Source of the DNA: an uncultured Blastocatellia bacterium
GTDB lineage: Bacteria; Acidobacteriota; Blastocatellia; Pyrinomonadales; Pyrinomonadaceae
DNA length: 64,000 nt
Direction of reading: 5' to 3'
Assembly (NCBI GenBank): GCA_946480785.1
Contig: CAMLLD010000013.1
Location: 24,791-88,790, forward strand
In this document: positions 43,732 through 52,777 of the stretch, piece after piece
How positions within the stretch are numbered: position 1 is the stretch's first letter
How the letters are laid out: the number at the start of each line of letters is the position of its first letter
Translations under genes and position numbers: made by a program
Notes under the pieces: model-generated
The model's database searches: none
What the model was told of the DNA's origin: nothing
Seen by the model: only the letters and a program-made list of their open reading frames with translations

Positions 43732-44136
43732 CTACTTACGCGGCGACGCAGGCGCTTTCGACGGTGATGCCGCCGCGGGTGATGCCGCTGGCGCGTTCGC
43801 GGGTGAAGTCACCGGCAGGCTCACCGGTGCTTGTTGCGCGGGCGCTGGAGTCGGACTTGGGCTCGATACGGGTGCGGCTGGAGCGGATTGCAATACCGAG
43901 CGCGTGCCGGTCAAAGTCGGTAGGCCGAGTGCGAGTGCGATCAGCATGAACGCGGCTGCTGCGCCGATCGTGATCTTCGCGAGCAGACTCGCTGTGCCGC
44001 GTGGGCCAAAGGCCGTGCTCGACAGCGTGTTCGAGAACAGCGCGCCCGCGTCAGCCTTGCCGGGTTGCAGCAACACAACCACGATCAGGATCACGCACGA
44101 CAAAATGAACAGTCCGTAAAGGATGTAAGTCAGCAA
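43732..44136 (-). CDS. secG: Protein-export membrane protein SecG
   Basis: 134 residues: two membrane helices (ILYGLFILSCVILIVVVLLQ; KITIGAAAAFMLIALALGL) around the conserved loop LLQPGKADAGALF, followed by an Ala/Pro/Ser-rich tail of about 60 residues. SecG assists SecYE preprotein translocation. The start is TTG at 44136, supported by AGGAG seven bases upstream. It follows tpiA, an arrangement common in many bacteria. Confidence 0.93.
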   Translation of the reverse strand: MLTYILYGLFILSCVILIVVVLLQPGKADAGALFSNTLSSTAFGPRGTASLLAKITIGAAAAFMLIALALGLPTLTGTRSVLQSAPAAPVSSPSPTPAPAQQAPVSLPVTSPANAPAASPAAASPSKAPASPRK

Positions 44137-44304
44137 ATGAAAACTCCTGAAGGCGTGAGATCAAAGCAAAGGGGATCTCAAACCAAATCTTAAACCAATC
44201 TCAAACCCTGACAGTCCGCAAACAAACCTTTCGAATCGATCGAACCCGTCGAAATCCGCAAGCGAACTCCGCAACCAACCACTGGACAACAAGCCCAGAG
44301 TCCA

Positions 44305-45060
44305 CTACCGATAATTCACAATCTGCGCGAAGCTCTCGGCCTGCAAACTCGCGCCGCCCACGAGCGCCCCGTCAATATCACCCTGCGCCATCAGTCCTAC
44401 TATATTGTCGGGCTTCACTGAACCGCCGTAGAGGATCCGCAACGCGTTCGCCGCTGCTTGAGAATGCCTATCCGCGAAAACGCGCCGGATAAACGCATGC
44501 ATTTCCTGCGCTTGCTCCGGCGTCGCTGTGCGTCCCGTGCCGATGGCCCAAACGGGCTCGTAGGCGACGATGATACGGTCGAGATCTACGGGTGTCAACC
44601 CAGCAAGTCCGCCGATTAACTGGCCGGAAACGATCTCCTGCGCGAGTTCCGCTTCGCGTTGTGCGAGCGTTTCGCCCACGCACATGATCGCGATCAGCCC
44701 CGACTCCAACGCGGCCTGCACCTTCTTATTAACGACCGCATCCGTTTCGCCGTAGTACTGCCGCCGCTCCGAGTGACCGATAATCACATACTCGACGCCG
44801 ACGTCGCGTAACATAAACGCGCCGATCTCGCCGGTGTGCGCGCATTCTTTAGATTCAGTCGAGCAGTCCTGCGCGCCGACCTTGATGTTGGAACCTTCGA
44901 GCCGGTCGCACACCGTCTTCAACGCCGTGAAAACCGGCGCGATAACAACTTCGCAGTGGTTCGCGTTCGCGACCAACGGCTTCAAGGCCAGCGCAGTCTC
45001 TACCGACTCGCGGACCGTTTTGTACATCTTCCAGTTTCCGGCGATAACAGGTTTGCGCAT
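44305..45060 (-). CDS. tpiA: Triosephosphate isomerase
   Basis: 251 residues, full length. It interconverts dihydroxyacetone phosphate and glyceraldehyde 3-phosphate. Active-site residues are visible: N9/K11 in AGNWKMYK, His96 in IIGHSERR and Glu168 in VAYEPVWAIGTG, plus the phosphate-binding LYGGSVKPDN. The ATG is six bases after the pgk stop, so gap, pgk and tpiA form one glycolytic operon. Confidence 0.97.
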   Translation of the reverse strand: MRKPVIAGNWKMYKTVRESVETALALKPLVANANHCEVVIAPVFTALKTVCDRLEGSNIKVGAQDCSTESKECAHTGEIGAFMLRDVGVEYVIIGHSERRQYYGETDAVVNKKVQAALESGLIAIMCVGETLAQREAELAQEIVSGQLIGGLAGLTPVDLDRIIVAYEPVWAIGTGRTATPEQAQEMHAFIRRVFADRHSQAAANALRILYGGSVKPDNIVGLMAQGDIDGALVGGASLQAESFAQIVNYR

Positions 45061-45066
45061 GTGCTC

Positions 45067-46275
45067 CTAAACTTTATCAGTCAACGCTTCAACACCCGGC
45101 AGCTTCTCACCCGCCAAAAACTCAAGCGTCGCGCCGCCGCCCGTCGAGATGTGGGTGATGCGGTCCGCGACGCCCGCACGCGTGACCGCGGAAACAGAAT
45201 CGCCACCGCCAACAATCACCACTGCGCCACGATCCGCAGCTTCAGCAACCGCATGAGCGATCCCAATCGTGCCCTGATCGAACGGCGGTTCTTCAAACAC
45301 GCCCATCGGACCATTCCAAACGATCATGCGCGCGTCCTGAAGCGCGGCCGAGAAATGAGCGACCGTCTCGACGCCGATGTCCATGCCCGCCAAACCAAGA
45401 TTCGTAAACTCGATCGGAATCGTCTTCGCAACTATTTTGTCGCCCTTGATCGGCTCATAACTGTCAACCACCTGGTGATCGGTCGGCAACAACAACTCGA
45501 TTCCCTTCTCTTCCGCACGCTTCTTGATCTCGAGCGCCGTCTGCAGCATCGAGTCTTCAACCAAAGACTTCCCCACCGTAAAACCTTCGGCTTTCAAAAA
45601 CGTGTAAGCCATCGCGCCGCCGATCAAAAGCTTGTCGACGCCGCGATCGATCAGCGCATTGATAACCGGGATCTTGTCGGAGACTTTCGCACCGCCGAGT
45701 ATCGCCACGAGGGGATGCTCCGGTTCGTTCACAACACGTCCGAGATAATCGAGCTCTTTCTGCATCAACAACCCGGCGACTGCGTCAGGAACATGATGCG
45801 TGATCCCGACAGTCGAGGCGTGCGCACGATGCGCAGTACCAAACGCATCGTTCACATAAATCTCACACAACGACGCCAACTGCCGCGCGAAGCCGTCGTC
45901 GTTCTTTTCCTCTTCGGGATGAAAGCGAAGATTTTCGAGCAACAACACGTCACCGTCATTCAACGCGGCCACTGCTTTCTGCGCGGGCTCGCCCACACAA
46001 TCATCAGCAAACGCGACCGGCTGCTCCAACAACTCGGCCAGGCGATCGCGAACGGGTTTCAAGCTGTACTTATCAACGCGTTCGCCTTTCGGCCGGCCGA
46101 GATGCGAAGCGAGAATCACACGCGCGCCCTGCTCGGTTGCGTAATTGATCGTCGGCAGCGACGCGCGGATGCGGGTGTCGTCATCAACCTTGCCGTCTTT
46201 GATCGGAACGTTGAAATCCACGCGGATGAAAACGCGGCGTCTCACCAGCGGCAGATCCGTGATCGTTAACTTCAC
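45067..46275 (-). CDS. pgk: Phosphoglycerate kinase
   Basis: 402 residues. It transfers phosphate from 1,3-bisphosphoglycerate to ADP. Typical motifs are [38 protein letters not shown] and the ATP-site GGGDSVSAV. The start is GTG at 46275, which overlaps the gap stop as GTGA and has GGGGAAAGG upstream; a longer frame into gap is an artefact. Coupled translation with gap is likely. Confidence 0.97.
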   Translation of the reverse strand: MKLTITDLPLVRRRVFIRVDFNVPIKDGKVDDDTRIRASLPTINYATEQGARVILASHLGRPKGERVDKYSLKPVRDRLAELLEQPVAFADDCVGEPAQKAVAALNDGDVLLLENLRFHPEEEKNDDGFARQLASLCEIYVNDAFGTAHRAHASTVGITHHVPDAVAGLLMQKELDYLGRVVNEPEHPLVAILGGAKVSDKIPVINALIDRGVDKLLIGGAMAYTFLKAEGFTVGKSLVEDSMLQTALEIKKRAEEKGIELLLPTDHQVVDSYEPIKGDKIVAKTIPIEFTNLGLAGMDIGVETVAHFSAALQDARMIVWNGPMGVFEEPPFDQGTIGIAHAVAEAADRGAVVIVGGGDSVSAVTRAGVADRITHISTGGGATLEFLAGEKLPGVEALTDKV

Positions 46276-47279
46276 AAGCCTTTCCCCGCGATGTACTTGA
46301 TCAGATCGCGCACGCGGCACGAGTAGCCCCACTCGTTGTCGTACCACGACAGCACCTTCAACATCCGCCCGCCGATCACCTTCGTGTACTCCGCATCGAC
46401 GATCGACGAGTTTGAATTCTTGCGGAAGTCGACCGACACGAGCGGTTCTTCGCAAAACTGGAGAATCCCACGCAGCTCTTCATTCGCCGCGTCTTTGAAA
46501 GCCCGGTTCACATCTTCCGCGGTCGTTTCCGTCTCGAGGTCCATCACCACGTCAACGAGCGAAACGTTCGGCGTCGGCACGCGCACCGAAATCCCGTCAA
46601 ACTTCCCTTTCAACTCCGGCAACACGAGCGCCACTGCCTTCGCCGCGCCGGTGGAAGTCGGAATCATCGACAACGCCGCCGCACGCGCGCGCCGCAAATC
46701 CTTGTGCGGCAGATCGAGCAGTTGCTGGTCGTTCGTGTACGAGTGAATCGTCGTCATCTGCGCCGACTTGATGCCAAACTTCTCGTGCACCACTTTCGCC
46801 AGCGGCGCGAGACAATTCGTCGTGCACGACGCGTTCGAGATGATGTTGTGCGCCGCCGGATCGTACTTCTCCTCGTTCACGCCCAAAACGATCGTGATGT
46901 CTTCATTCTTCGCCGGCGCCGAGATGATCACCTTCTTCACCGTGCCGCGCAGGTGTTTGCGCGCGTCTTCGGCTTTCGTGAATATGCCCGTCGACTCGAT
47001 CACGACTTCAGCGCCGACGGACTCCCAATCGATAGCGGCAGGATCTCTTTGCGAGAAGACGCGAAACTCATCGTTCTCGACCTTGATGCCGTTTTCAGTC
47101 GCCGTGATCTCGTGGTCCAGGTTGCCGAGCACCGAATCGTACTTCAGCAAATGCGCGAGGGTCCGCGTGTCTGTGAGATCGTTGACGGCCACGAAATCAA
47201 TGTCCGGATCGCCGATCGCAGTGCGGTAGATGTTTCGTCCGATGCGTCCGAAGCCGTTGATACCAACCTTAACTCCCAT
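46272..47279 (-). CDS. gap: Glyceraldehyde-3-phosphate dehydrogenase
   Basis: 335 residues from ATG at 47279, with GGAGG upstream; the longer frame lacks family support. The NAD-binding start [13 protein letters not shown], Asp34 of VNDL (NAD preference) and catalytic Cys152 in [12 protein letters not shown] are visible, and the C-terminal [12 protein letters not shown] is canonical. First gene of the gap-pgk-tpiA operon. Confidence 0.97.
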   Translation of the reverse strand: MGVKVGINGFGRIGRNIYRTAIGDPDIDFVAVNDLTDTRTLAHLLKYDSVLGNLDHEITATENGIKVENDEFRVFSQRDPAAIDWESVGAEVVIESTGIFTKAEDARKHLRGTVKKVIISAPAKNEDITIVLGVNEEKYDPAAHNIISNASCTTNCLAPLAKVVHEKFGIKSAQMTTIHSYTNDQQLLDLPHKDLRRARAAALSMIPTSTGAAKAVALVLPELKGKFDGISVRVPTPNVSLVDVVMDLETETTAEDVNRAFKDAANEELRGILQFCEEPLVSVDFRKNSNSSIVDAEYTKVIGGRMLKVLSWYDNEWGYSCRVRDLIKYIAGKGL

Positions 47280-47573
47280 GCCGAAATCCTCCTGCCCTTC
47301 AGGCACACCTGTGCCGTTTTTGGGATTAGAAATGTTGCGATTGTGGGACAGAGTCTCGCCTTTCGTTAATCGAAGTGTCAAGCGAGCGTTTACTCAACGC
47401 GAGACTTCGCGCAAAATACGCGGAAAGTGCGCGGGATTTTATGAAACAGGCCTTCTACTGGTAACGTAGTAAAGTCTTGCTGCGCGGTCTCTGGTTTGCC
47501 AGAATGTCTGGTCTTTCCCCTTCACAAGCAGTGGGAACTGAAGTCATTTACTTTAAGAGGAGCTCTTCGTCTG

Positions 47574-49604
47574 ATGTTCAATAGTATGTCTCGTACGTTA
47601 GTTGGAACCGTGGTTCTCGCCAGCGCTTTGTTGTTGGGAACGAGTGCGGTCTCGGCGCAATCGCCGGCAAGACCGACTGCGACGCCACCGCCGCCGACTT
47701 CTCCGACCGCGCCGCCGGGTCAGCCGGTTATCCCCGGATCGACCACGCCAACGAATCCGACTGCGCCTCCAGGTCCCGTGCAACAGAACCCGACGACTCC
47801 GCCGGGAGCTCCGCAAACACCGACCGCGACTCCGGTCCCCGGCGTACCCACAGTGCCCGGAGGTTCGACGCAACCCGACGTCAATGTTAATGGACCAATT
47901 CGCGAGCCGGTAATTCCGCAGTTCCAGGCGAAACCGATACCGCCGCCGCCAAGCCTGGATCGCCTCGGCATTAGCGGCGAAAACCTGGACTTGACACTCA
48001 ACGACGCGATCAAGCGTGCGCTCGAAAACAACAACGACATCGAAGTCGCGCGCGATGACGTGCGCTTTGCCGAGACTCAGTTGCGGGCGCTCGAAGGAGT
48101 TTTCGATCCGGTCTTCGCGATCACACCAACTTACGACAAGCGAATTTCACCGCAGCAGAGCTCACTCGGCGGCGCGCAGGGAACATCAGGCACGACGAGC
48201 ACGACTACCTGGTCGTGGAGCCCATCGGTGCAGAAACAGTTCGGCCGCGGCGGTGGAAACTACTTCCTCCAGTTTCAAAACCAGCACACGGACACGAGCA
48301 ACAGCTTCAGCTTGCTGAACCCCTTCTACTCATCGAACCTTTCGTTGGCGGTAACGCAGCCGCTGTGGCGCAACCGCTCCATCGACAACAATCGCCGGCA
48401 GATTCGCATTCAACGCAAGCGCGTGGACCAGACTGACGCTGACTTCCGCCAGCGCACGATCGACGTCATCACGCGCGTGCAACAGGCTTACTGGGACCTC
48501 GTCTTCGCCCGGCGCGATCAGGAGAACCAGCTCGCGAACTTGAACCTGTCACGCGAGAGTTTGCGCAACGTTGAAGCGCAGATCGCGGCCGGCGCGAAAG
48601 CTCCGCTCGAGCGCGCTGAAGTCCAGACGGAGTTAGCGAATCGCGAAACGAGTTTGCTTTCGGCAATTCAAAACGTCGCGATAGCCGAAAACAATCTCAA
48701 GGTTTTGATCTTCAAGGACCCGAATAGTCCGGACTGGTCCGCGAACGTAACTCCGACTGACGCGCCGAAGTTTGACACGACGCCGGTGAATCTCAACGAT
48801 GCTTTGAAAGCAGCGCGTGAGAACCGTCCCGAGTTGCGGCGACTGCGTCTGCAAGGCGACATCAACGACATCGACATCACGTTCTTCAAGAACCAAACGA
48901 AACCGCAAGTCGATCTCGTCGGCACGTTCGCGCTGACGGGTCTCGCGGGCGCGAACGTTTCGACTGCGGCGCCGGCAGGAACGCTGGTCCCGCTAATCGC
49001 CGGTGACCCGGCGCTCAACTCGGCTGCGTTTCTGTTCGAACAGATCCAGGCGATCCAGATCGCGCAGGGCTTGCCGGTTGCCACCTCGCCACTCGTTGCG
49101 TCGCCAGGCGGTGGACCAAACCCGCGGTTGATCGGCGGCTACGGTAAGGACATCACCAACCTGTTCAGCGGCGAGACGCGCAACGTCACGGTCGGCGTCA
49201 CGATTTCGTTCCCGTTCAAGAACAAGACTGCGGAAGCGAACCTCGCAGGCGCGAGAATTCAGAAGGAACAACTCGCCGCTTCCACAAGATCGCAGGAACA
49301 GCTCATCGAAATGGACGTGCGTAATTCGGCGCAGGCGGTCGAGTCGGCGCGCCAGCGAGTGCTTTCGGCTCGTGAAGCGCGTGTCAACGCGGAGACGCAG
49401 CTCGAAGGCGAACAGCGTTTGTATTCTGTCGGACGTTCAACCACGTTCCTTCTGTTCCAACGTGAAAACGCCCTCGCGAACGCGCGCGCGTCGGAAGTGC
49501 GAGCGGAGACTGACTACAACAAGGCGATCGCCGACTTGCAGCGCGCGACTTCCACCACGCTGCGGGCCAACAACGTCGTCGTAGAATCGCCCGTCCGGCC
49601 GTAA
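47574..49604 (+). CDS. TolC-like outer-membrane efflux protein
   Basis: 677 residues from ATG at 47574 (AGGAG 11 bases upstream). A signal peptide (LVGTVVLASALLLGTSAVSA) is followed by an unusual Pro/Thr-rich stretch of about 85 residues, then LTLNDAIKRALENNNDIEVA, the usual start of the outer-membrane efflux domain, two long coiled-coil halves (about 150-400 and 420-670) and VESARQRVLSAREARVNAE. Forms a trimeric exit duct for drugs or other exports. No inner-membrane pump is adjacent. Confidence 0.9.
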   Translation: MFNSMSRTLVGTVVLASALLLGTSAVSAQSPARPTATPPPPTSPTAPPGQPVIPGSTTPTNPTAPPGPVQQNPTTPPGAPQTPTATPVPGVPTVPGGSTQPDVNVNGPIREPVIPQFQAKPIPPPPSLDRLGISGENLDLTLNDAIKRALENNNDIEVARDDVRFAETQLRALEGVFDPVFAITPTYDKRISPQQSSLGGAQGTSGTTSTTTWSWSPSVQKQFGRGGGNYFLQFQNQHTDTSNSFSLLNPFYSSNLSLAVTQPLWRNRSIDNNRRQIRIQRKRVDQTDADFRQRTIDVITRVQQAYWDLVFARRDQENQLANLNLSRESLRNVEAQIAAGAKAPLERAEVQTELANRETSLLSAIQNVAIAENNLKVLIFKDPNSPDWSANVTPTDAPKFDTTPVNLNDALKAARENRPELRRLRLQGDINDIDITFFKNQTKPQVDLVGTFALTGLAGANVSTAAPAGTLVPLIAGDPALNSAAFLFEQIQAIQIAQGLPVATSPLVASPGGGPNPRLIGGYGKDITNLFSGETRNVTVGVTISFPFKNKTAEANLAGARIQKEQLAASTRSQEQLIEMDVRNSAQAVESARQRVLSAREARVNAETQLEGEQRLYSVGRSTTFLLFQRENALANARASEVRAETDYNKAIADLQRATSTTLRANNVVVESPVRP

Positions 49605-49690
49605 CTTCGGGCCAGGTTAAAAGAGGCACGAGAAGCGCAAGATCGTCATTGCGCTTTTCGTGCTTTTTGTGTTTCTTTGGTGAGTAGCGG

Positions 49691-50449
49691 ATGAAGATCA
49701 GCGCCACCATCATCACGTTCAATGAAGAATCGAATATCAGGGCCGCTTGCGAATCTGTCGCCTGGGCCGACGAGATCTTAGTCGTCGATTCCGACTCAAC
49801 CGACGCGACGCGGAACATTGCCGCTGACTGTGGCGCCCGAGTGCTCGTAAATGCGTGGCCGGGCTTCGCGGCGCAGAAACAGTTTGCGGTCGAACGGGCA
49901 CGACACGATTGGATCTTCAGTCTCGACGCGGATGAGCGCGTGTCTGATGAGCTGCGAAACTCGATTGCGGCTGCGCAACATCACACGCAGGCTGACGGTT
50001 ATCTCGTCTCGCGGCGCACCTTCTATCAAAACCGTTGGATTCGCGGCGGCGGCTGGTATCCTGATCGACAGTTGCGGTTGTTTGACCGCACCAAGGGCCA
50101 CTGGAAACAACGTCACATTCACGAGTCAGTCACGATGAATCCCGGCGCGCGTTTGGAAAATCTCAGTGGCGATTTGCTCCATTACACCTCGCCGAATGCA
50201 GCGCATCATCACCGTATGATCGGCGAGCGTTACGCGCCGCTCGCCGCGCAGCAGATGTTTGAAGAAGGACGGCGCACGTCGATCGCGGGCGTTGCATCCG
50301 CTGGACCATCGGCTTTCATCCGCAGCTTTATTTTGAAAGGCGGTTTTCGCGACGGCTTTGCGGGTTTCACGATCGCGAGCTTCGCCGCGCATCACGCGTT
50401 CTTAAAACATTTAATGCTCTGGGAAAAACAAGGAACAGATAAACACTAA
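49691..50449 (+). CDS. Glycosyltransferase family 2 (WaaE/KdtX-like)
   Basis: 252 residues: ISATIITFNEESNIRAACES, VDSDSTDATRNIA, SLDADERVSDEL (metal-binding DAD) and the late RRTFYQNRWIRGGGWYPDRQ, LFDRTKGHW and HESV. These are typical of GT2 enzymes such as WaaE/KdtX that add sugars to lipopolysaccharide core. ATG with a modest ribosome site; the prepilin peptidase gene follows six bases later. Confidence 0.9.
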   Translation: MKISATIITFNEESNIRAACESVAWADEILVVDSDSTDATRNIAADCGARVLVNAWPGFAAQKQFAVERARHDWIFSLDADERVSDELRNSIAAAQHHTQADGYLVSRRTFYQNRWIRGGGWYPDRQLRLFDRTKGHWKQRHIHESVTMNPGARLENLSGDLLHYTSPNAAHHHRMIGERYAPLAAQQMFEEGRRTSIAGVASAGPSAFIRSFILKGGFRDGFAGFTIASFAAHHAFLKHLMLWEKQGTDKH

Positions 50450-50455
50450 CAGACA

Positions 50456-51325
50456 ATGCCGGATCTCAGTTTATTTCCCCCTGCGTTTGGTTATGTTGTG
50501 GCTGGAGTCTTCGGCGCCATCATCGGCAGTTTTCTCAACGTCGTCATTCATCGCGTCCCGCTGGAAGAGTCGATCGTGTTTCCCAACTCGCGCTGTCCTT
50601 CATGCGGCGCGGTGATCGCGTTCTACGACAACATTCCCGTGCTCAGTTGGGTGTTGCTCGGCGCGAAGTGTCGCGGCTGCAAGGAACGCATCTCGTTTCG
50701 TTATCCGGCGGTTGAGTTGCTGACGGCGCTGTTGTTTGTCGCGGTCGCGATGCACGACGGTTTGAGTGTCGCGCTGCCTTTCGATCTCGTCTTCGTATCA
50801 GCGCTGGTCGCGCTGATCTTCATCGACGCCGAGCACATGATCCTGCCGAACGCGATCACGTATCCGGGGATCGTGTTTGTGGTTGTGGCGCGCGTCGCGA
50901 TTCCGCTGTTGTCGGGAAGTTTGCACTTCGACGATCTGCCATCGCTTGCGAACGGCGCGTTCGCCGGCGTGCCGATCTGGGTTACGTCGCTTGCCGGCGC
51001 GGCGATCGGCGCGTTAATCGGCGGTGGCTCGCTGTGGTTGATGGGTTGGACGTGGGAGAAGCTGCGCGGCGTCGAAGCGATGGGACTCGGCGACGTGAAG
51101 ATGATGTTTATGGTCGGCGCGTATCTGGGTTGGCGGCTCACGATCCTGACGATCTTCGCGGGGGTGCTGACGGGTTCGATCATCGGCATCGTGTTGATGG
51201 CTTGGCGGCGCGATCGAAACATGCAGATGCTGTTGCCGTTCGGGATCTTTCTCGGGCTAGGCGCGATCTTTTCGTTGCTGTTTGGCGTGCACCTCGTCGA
51301 GTGGTACGCGGGGCAGTTCAGATAA
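50456..51325 (+). CDS. pilD: Prepilin peptidase (A24 type)
   Basis: 289 residues with several membrane helices. GAIIGSFLNVVIHRVP, the four-Cys zinc segment (CPSC...CRGC) with FYDNIPVLSW between, and two catalytic Asp motifs (FIDAEHMILPN and GLGDVKMMF) identify a bifunctional prepilin peptidase/methyltransferase for type IV pili or type II secretion. Full length. No other pilus genes lie in the window. Confidence 0.95.
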   Translation: MPDLSLFPPAFGYVVAGVFGAIIGSFLNVVIHRVPLEESIVFPNSRCPSCGAVIAFYDNIPVLSWVLLGAKCRGCKERISFRYPAVELLTALLFVAVAMHDGLSVALPFDLVFVSALVALIFIDAEHMILPNAITYPGIVFVVVARVAIPLLSGSLHFDDLPSLANGAFAGVPIWVTSLAGAAIGALIGGGSLWLMGWTWEKLRGVEAMGLGDVKMMFMVGAYLGWRLTILTIFAGVLTGSIIGIVLMAWRRDRNMQMLLPFGIFLGLGAIFSLLFGVHLVEWYAGQFR

Positions 51326-51331
51326 AGATAG

Positions 51332-52777
51332 ATGTCTCGCAGTCGTTTCCAATACGGACTAGTCATGCTGACGGGCTTTTTCCTGTTAGCGGCGCTGTTT
51401 GCGATCCTGCTTTACGCCCTCGCGCCGGAAACTCCGGTGCTGCGTGGTCCAATCCTGCTCGCTTCATTCATCGCGATTCTCCTCGGCAGCCTGCTCTGCA
51501 TGATGTTTCTGTTGCGCTGGCTGTTGCGCCCGTACAACCAGCTCATCGGCGAGGCCGAGCGTGCGTCGACCGCGCGAGAGTTGATGAAGTCGCAGGACGA
51601 AGCGGAGTTTGTGCTGGAGACGTTTCAGTCGGTCGTCGCGCAGTTGCAGGAACAACGCAACGCTCTCGAGCAGTTGAGTGCGGAGGCGCGCGAGCGCGCC
51701 ACGTCGGCGGAGAAGTTCAGCGAACGCATCGTCGCGAGTTTGCCTTCGGGGTTGATCGCGTTCGATGCGAACGGTTTGTCGATGGTCGTCAACACGCCGG
51801 GACGCACGCTGCTCGGGGTTGACGGGCGCGCGCTCGGTGAGTCGTATGAAATGTTGCTGGCAAATCATGGCGAGCTCGCGGCGATGGTTAGCGACTGTCT
51901 GAAGCAAGGAACCCTTTATCGCCGTTCGGAAGTCGAGGCGCGAACGCCGAACGGTCAGTTGCTGCGCTTGGGCGCAACGATCGCGCCGATCGAGTTGACG
52001 CCGGACCGGGGACCACGCGGCGCGTTGTGTTTGTTGACGGACATCACGGAAGTGACGGAGTTGCGCGAACAAGTTGCGTTGAAGAATAACCTGGAGAGCC
52101 TGGGCGAGATGTCTGCCGGCCTGGCGCACGAATTCAAGAACGCGATCGCGACGTTGCAAGGTTACGCGCAGCTTCTGCAGAACCTCGAACTGAACGACAA
52201 AGCGCAGGTTGCGGCGGGGTCGTTGTTGAATGAAGTGCGAAACCTCGCGGCGATGGTCACAGCGTTTTTAAACTTCGCGCGCCCGCAGCCGTTGCAGTTG
52301 GAGCAGGTGGACCTTCAAGAGCTGGTCAGCGAGTGCAAGAACGAACTCGAACCGCTCTTCAAGGAACTCAACGTCGACTTCGAAGTAGAGTCAAACGGGA
52401 AGTCGATCGTGCGCGCCGACGAACGGATGCTTCGATCGGCTTTATTGAATCTGGCGCGCAACGCTTGCGAGGCAATCCCACCGGAAAAGGCCGAACGCTC
52501 GGTCATTATCCGGACTTCGTGTGATACTCGATTCGCTTCGATCGAAGTGCGCGACACCGGGACCGGCATTCCTGCGGACCGGCTACAAAAGATCTTCATT
52601 CCCTTCTTCACTACCAAACCCAAAGGTCACGGCGTCGGGCTGGCGCTAAGTCATCGCGTGATCACCGAGCACGGCGGCACACTCACAGCCGCTAACGCGC
52701 CCGAAGGCGGCGCGGTGTTTACGATCAAAATCCCCGTGGGAAATACTCACGCCAGCGACGATCCACAAGCTGCTTGA
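51332..52777 (+). CDS. PAS-containing sensor histidine kinase
   Basis: 481 residues: two membrane helices near the N-terminus (LTGFFLLAALFAILLYAL; ILLASFIAILLGSLLCMMFL), a coiled coil, a PAS domain (about 125-245), HisKA with phosphoacceptor His in GLAHEFKNAIATLQGYAQ, and an ATPase domain with NLARNACEAI, DTGTGIP and GHGVGLALSHRV. It resembles NtrB-like kinases acting on sigma-54 regulators, which would fit the adjacent prepilin gene (inference). Its end overlaps the convergent UbiD-family gene by 53 bases. Confidence 0.92.
   Translation: MSRSRFQYGLVMLTGFFLLAALFAILLYALAPETPVLRGPILLASFIAILLGSLLCMMFLLRWLLRPYNQLIGEAERASTARELMKSQDEAEFVLETFQSVVAQLQEQRNALEQLSAEARERATSAEKFSERIVASLPSGLIAFDANGLSMVVNTPGRTLLGVDGRALGESYEMLLANHGELAAMVSDCLKQGTLYRRSEVEARTPNGQLLRLGATIAPIELTPDRGPRGALCLLTDITEVTELREQVALKNNLESLGEMSAGLAHEFKNAIATLQGYAQLLQNLELNDKAQVAAGSLLNEVRNLAAMVTAFLNFARPQPLQLEQVDLQELVSECKNELEPLFKELNVDFEVESNGKSIVRADERMLRSALLNLARNACEAIPPEKAERSVIIRTSCDTRFASIEVRDTGTGIPADRLQKIFIPFFTTKPKGHGVGLALSHRVITEHGGTLTAANAPEGGAVFTIKIPVGNTHASDDPQAA

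Noticed and set aside
44836..46269. Long plus-strand open frame of 477 codons
   Set aside because: It lies antisense to tpiA and pgk, is very rich in Arg/His and matches no family; a shadow of GC-skewed codons in real genes.
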